Below are positions 61,650 to 64,000 of a stretch of 64,000 bases of DNA, piece by piece. This stretch comes from Peribacillus simplex. Its GTDB lineage: Bacteria; Bacillota; Bacilli; Bacillales; DSM-1321. A program made the position numbers and the translations under genes. Within the stretch, counting starts at the first letter, position 1. Every line of letters starts with the position of its first letter. The stretch spans positions 834,001 to 898,000 of the forward strand of contig NZ_CP126106.1 of the NCBI RefSeq assembly GCF_030123325.1, written 5' to 3'. Below the pieces are notes generated by a model. That model saw nothing but the letters and a program-made list of their open reading frames with translations. It was not told the DNA's origin and searched no databases.

Positions 61650-62954
61650 TTGTATAAAATTGGGGTTGTAGGTCCACTTTCATCTATAAAGAAAATTCGG
61701 GATGTTACTAATGAATTTGAACATGAAATAGATTTTATTGATTTTCCATATGAAGATGCACGTGAGGTAACGGACATTATAAAAAATCACGAAAGTACAG
61801 TGAATGGTTGGTTTTTCTCTGGACCAGTTCCTTATAGAATAGCAAAAGGAATGTTGGATTCAGAGGCCAATTTTACATATTGTCCTCCTGTAGGATCTAG
61901 TTTATATAGATGTTTATTACAAATGTCTGCAGATCAAAAACATTTTTTCGATAAGTTATCCATCGATATGATTCGATTGGAAGACTTTTTTTTGCATGAG
62001 TCGCTACAAGAGCTGGGGATTTCCACCGAACATATTTATGTAAAAACATTTGATGAACAATATGATTATCAAGAAATTGTTCAATTTCATCTTCAATTGT
62101 GGAGGGAAGGGGAAATACATGCTGTCCTAACCGTTTTACAATCTGTATATGAGGCCTTGAAGAAAGAGAATGTTGCTGTCTACAAAATAAATATGACAAA
62201 GATGGAAATTCGGCAAGCGGTCAAGATTTTGATTGAAAAAGCAAAAAGTACTTATTTCAAGGATAGCCAAATTGGTGTAGAAATCATTGAAATTGATCAG
62301 TTCGACCAATTTGTTGACGAGGTTAATATTCGTTACCATCTGCAGCATGTGGAGCTTAAGATTAAACAAACATTACTTGCATTTTGCGAAAAATTAGATG
62401 GATCCCTCATCGAAAATGGAAACGGCCGCTATCAAATATTTAGTTCACGAAAGGCAATTGAACGGGAAATTGGCAGCTTGCAAAGTACTGTTCAACAACT
62501 GGCCCTTGAAATGGATGTCCCAGTTGCAGTGGGTATCGGTTTTGGTGAGACGGCTGCATCTGCAGAAATCAATGCCCGCAAGGCGATCCGTCATTCGAAG
62601 AAGCAAGACAGTTCCGGAATTGTCGTTATCCAAGAAGATGGTGTAATGATTGAATCCGTAGGTCAAGAAGAACAATTGGCATATACCTTCCGTTCTAATG
62701 ATAAAGAACTGCTAGATAAATTGAATCAGGCTAACATTAGTGTAAAAACGTATAAAAAGATAGAAGCATTGGTTGATCGTATGGGCTGGGACGGCTTCAC
62801 TTCCTCAGACTTAGCTTCTCATTTATCCATGACCGTTCGAAATGCCCAGAGAATTATGAGTAGTTTGAGTGATAGCGGTTTAGTGGAGTACAAAGGGGAA
62901 GAACTTCAATCACCACGGGGAAGACCTCGTAAAATTTATATGTTAAAGAAGTAA
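61650..62954 (+). CDS. Regulator with GGDEF-like core and winged helix
   Basis: A 434-residue protein. The N-terminal part (1-170, MYKIGVVGPLSSIKKIRDVT and GWFFSGPVPYRIA) resembles PrpR-type sensor domains. A middle domain (about 225-345) looks like the GTP-cyclohydrolase-III/GGDEF fold, with ENGNGRYQIFSSRKAIE and VAVGIGFGETAASAEINARK, but it lacks an intact GGDEF motif. The C-terminal 75 residues form a winged helix (FTSSDLASHLSMTVRNAQRI). It is divergent from abgTAB and the ATTTAACG repeats, so it probably controls that operon. Folate fragments or nucleotides could be the signal. TTG start with AGGGGTG upstream. Confidence 0.75.
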   Translation: MYKIGVVGPLSSIKKIRDVTNEFEHEIDFIDFPYEDAREVTDIIKNHESTVNGWFFSGPVPYRIAKGMLDSEANFTYCPPVGSSLYRCLLQMSADQKHFFDKLSIDMIRLEDFFLHESLQELGISTEHIYVKTFDEQYDYQEIVQFHLQLWREGEIHAVLTVLQSVYEALKKENVAVYKINMTKMEIRQAVKILIEKAKSTYFKDSQIGVEIIEIDQFDQFVDEVNIRYHLQHVELKIKQTLLAFCEKLDGSLIENGNGRYQIFSSRKAIEREIGSLQSTVQQLALEMDVPVAVGIGFGETAASAEINARKAIRHSKKQDSSGIVVIQEDGVMIESVGQEEQLAYTFRSNDKELLDKLNQANISVKTYKKIEALVDRMGWDGFTSSDLASHLSMTVRNAQRIMSSLSDSGLVEYKGEELQSPRGRPRKIYMLKK

Positions 62955-62996
62955 CACCCCGACGTTCTTGGTATACACGTAAATGAAATTCGAGGG

Positions 62997-63024
62997 AAGC
63001 TGTCATTGAGGCAGCTTTTTTATT
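62997..63024 (+). terminator. Terminator between the two regulators
   Basis: AAGCTG / CAGCTT stem with additional weak pairs in the loop, then TTTTTT. Confidence 0.8.
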
Positions 63025-63341
63025 GTAATGGTCAGGATAGTATAATAATTCCTAAGAGCAGATGTTCACGAATAAAAGTGTTGCATGATAAAATGATTCA
63101 AAAGAGAAAAGTTTGGCGAGGGTATGAATACAACTATATATACCATTGCTATGACTCTTTTCTTTTTGCAACTGATACGATAAGAGTAACTAAACAACTG
63201 ATAATCATGACTCAATGCAAATTAAGCAATAGTTAGACAGCAGAAGAATTAGGATTACGATATCATGACTTAGATTAAACTAGGTTATTCTACAAAGAAC
63301 AATGAATCTATTACAGATTATAAAAGGAAGTCGATTACTGG
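63025..63341. other. Intergenic stretch between the paralogous regulators
   Basis: AT-rich, no gene that I can support. TATAAT near 63042 is a possible promoter element. Confidence 0.4.
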
Positions 63342-64000
63342 ATGTATAAAATCGGACTGGTCGGTCTAAAAACTTCTATAGAACAAATTTTAATCTTGGC
63401 AGAAGATTATAAACATGAGTTGGAATTCATCTCTTTGCCCTATGCGAAGACAGAAGAGGTAGAGAATATTGTAAAGGAACATGATTCTAACGTGCATGCA
63501 TGGCTTTTTTCTGGTCCACTTCCCTATGAAATCGCCAAAAAGACACTAGGTACAGATAAAATAATGGTCCATGTTCCAGCCACGGAATCAGGTTTTTATA
63601 AATCCTTATTAGAAATGATTTACGATCAAGGGAAAATCATCGAGCATCTAAGTATTGATACTATGTCCTCAAATAATATTAGCGAAGAAGCTTTGTCCCA
63701 GTTGAATATAAAAACCCAAAGGATTTATACGAAAGTGTTTGATGAATTGGATGTTGATACGGATGAATTGTTGCATTTTCACTTAAACTTATGGAATAAG
63801 GGAAAGACAGAAGGAGCTTTTTCTTGTTTTCCATCAGTGTGTGAAGCTTTAAGGGAAAAGGGAATTCCAGCCTACCGTATGTCGATTAGTAAGATGGAAG
63901 TGCGGCAAACGCTTCGAATTCTTTCTGAAAAAGTAAAGACATCCTACTTTAAGGATACACAAATCGGAGTTGAAATCATTGAAGTCGAATACTTTAACAA
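63342..64000 (+). CDS. Second GGDEF-like regulator, N-terminal part (cut by window edge)
   Basis: The frame from ATG 63342 (MYKIGLVGLKTSIEQILILA) is open to the window end, about 219 residues. It aligns along its whole length with the first regulator: both have HELEF or HEIDF, WLFSGPLPYEIA or WFFSGPVPYRIA, SKMEVRQTLRIL or TKMEIRQAVKIL, and TSYFKDTQIGVEIIE or STYFKDSQIGVEIIE. It is therefore a tandem paralogue, probably with the same GGDEF-like and winged-helix parts beyond the edge. Its target is likely the next operon to the right. AAAGGAAG lies 12 bases before the ATG. Confidence 0.82.
   Translation, partial: MYKIGLVGLKTSIEQILILAEDYKHELEFISLPYAKTEEVENIVKEHDSNVHAWLFSGPLPYEIAKKTLGTDKIMVHVPATESGFYKSLLEMIYDQGKIIEHLSIDTMSSNNISEEALSQLNIKTQRIYTKVFDELDVDTDELLHFHLNLWNKGKTEGAFSCFPSVCEALREKGIPAYRMSISKMEVRQTLRILSEKVKTSYFKDTQIGVEIIEVEYFN

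Noticed and set aside
63006..63236. 76-codon ORF between the paralogous regulators
   Set aside because: It starts in the terminator stem, has no ribosome site and no recognisable features.
1..64000. CRISPR arrays, tRNA or rRNA genes, prophage modules
   Set aside because: No regularly spaced short repeats, no tRNA cloverleaf with a TTCRANYC-like arm, no rRNA stretch and no phage structural genes were seen by reading.

Overview
The window reads as chromosomal DNA of a spore-forming, low-GC Gram-positive bacterium of the Bacillaceae. Three things support this: a GerA-type germination receptor operon, a complete iolABCDE-X-GHIJ myo-inositol operon with Bacillus protein lengths, and AAGGAGG-like ribosome sites before nearly every gene. 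I infer the Peribacillus/Bacillus simplex neighbourhood from general resemblance only; no database was searched.

Layout. 1-5286: tail of a manganese catalase, an arylamine N-acetyltransferase, an unrecognised protein, a SinI-like micro-protein, a YdhK lipoprotein and a frameshifted GNAT gene, mixed with GC-rich repeats. 5287-7171: a group IIC-like intron with its maturase, placed just after a terminator hairpin. 7247-14170: RMD1/DUF155 protein, a glycosyltransferase/coiled-coil cluster, a hotdog thioesterase and a LytTR-DUF3021 pair. 14171-25030: CPA1 Na+/H+ antiporter, a GerA/GerC/GerB germination operon with a tandemly duplicated B subunit, and an ECF sigma/anti-sigma operon with two secreted proteins. 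25195-25676: remnants of a divergent regulator/symporter pair that has lost both 5' ends. 25866-29500: HAD phosphatase, MHS transporter, IDEAL-domain protein, a catabolite-controlled micro-ORF and a Fur-boxed HmoA. 29500-45232: inositol catabolism. 45393-51762: a sigma-54 activator diverging from a ureohydrolase/symporter/aldolase/2-hydroxyacid dehydrogenase operon. 51932-56369: a holin-like toxin peptide, an LmrA-LmrB efflux pair, an old-yellow-enzyme family protein and a P-loop kinase-like protein. 56814-64000: abgTAB (p-aminobenzoyl-glutamate use) and two tandem regulators with a GGDEF-like core, the second cut by the window edge.

How the parts work together. The inositol operon appears to be controlled by a LacI-family regulator at its distal end, because three copies of one 16-bp palindrome lie in its long leader. 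The ureohydrolase operon has a close match to a -24/-12 promoter and an upstream palindrome next to its activator gene. The abg operon has a promoter whose start region overlaps ATTTAACG repeats, next to its divergent regulator gene. The most interesting sequence signals are a short MITE-like element with terminal inverted repeats and 7-8 bp flanking duplications (782-997 and 47035-47252), the sigma-54 operon of unknown substrate, the triple operator in front of iolA, and the promoter with an overlapping cre site before a 42-residue protein.
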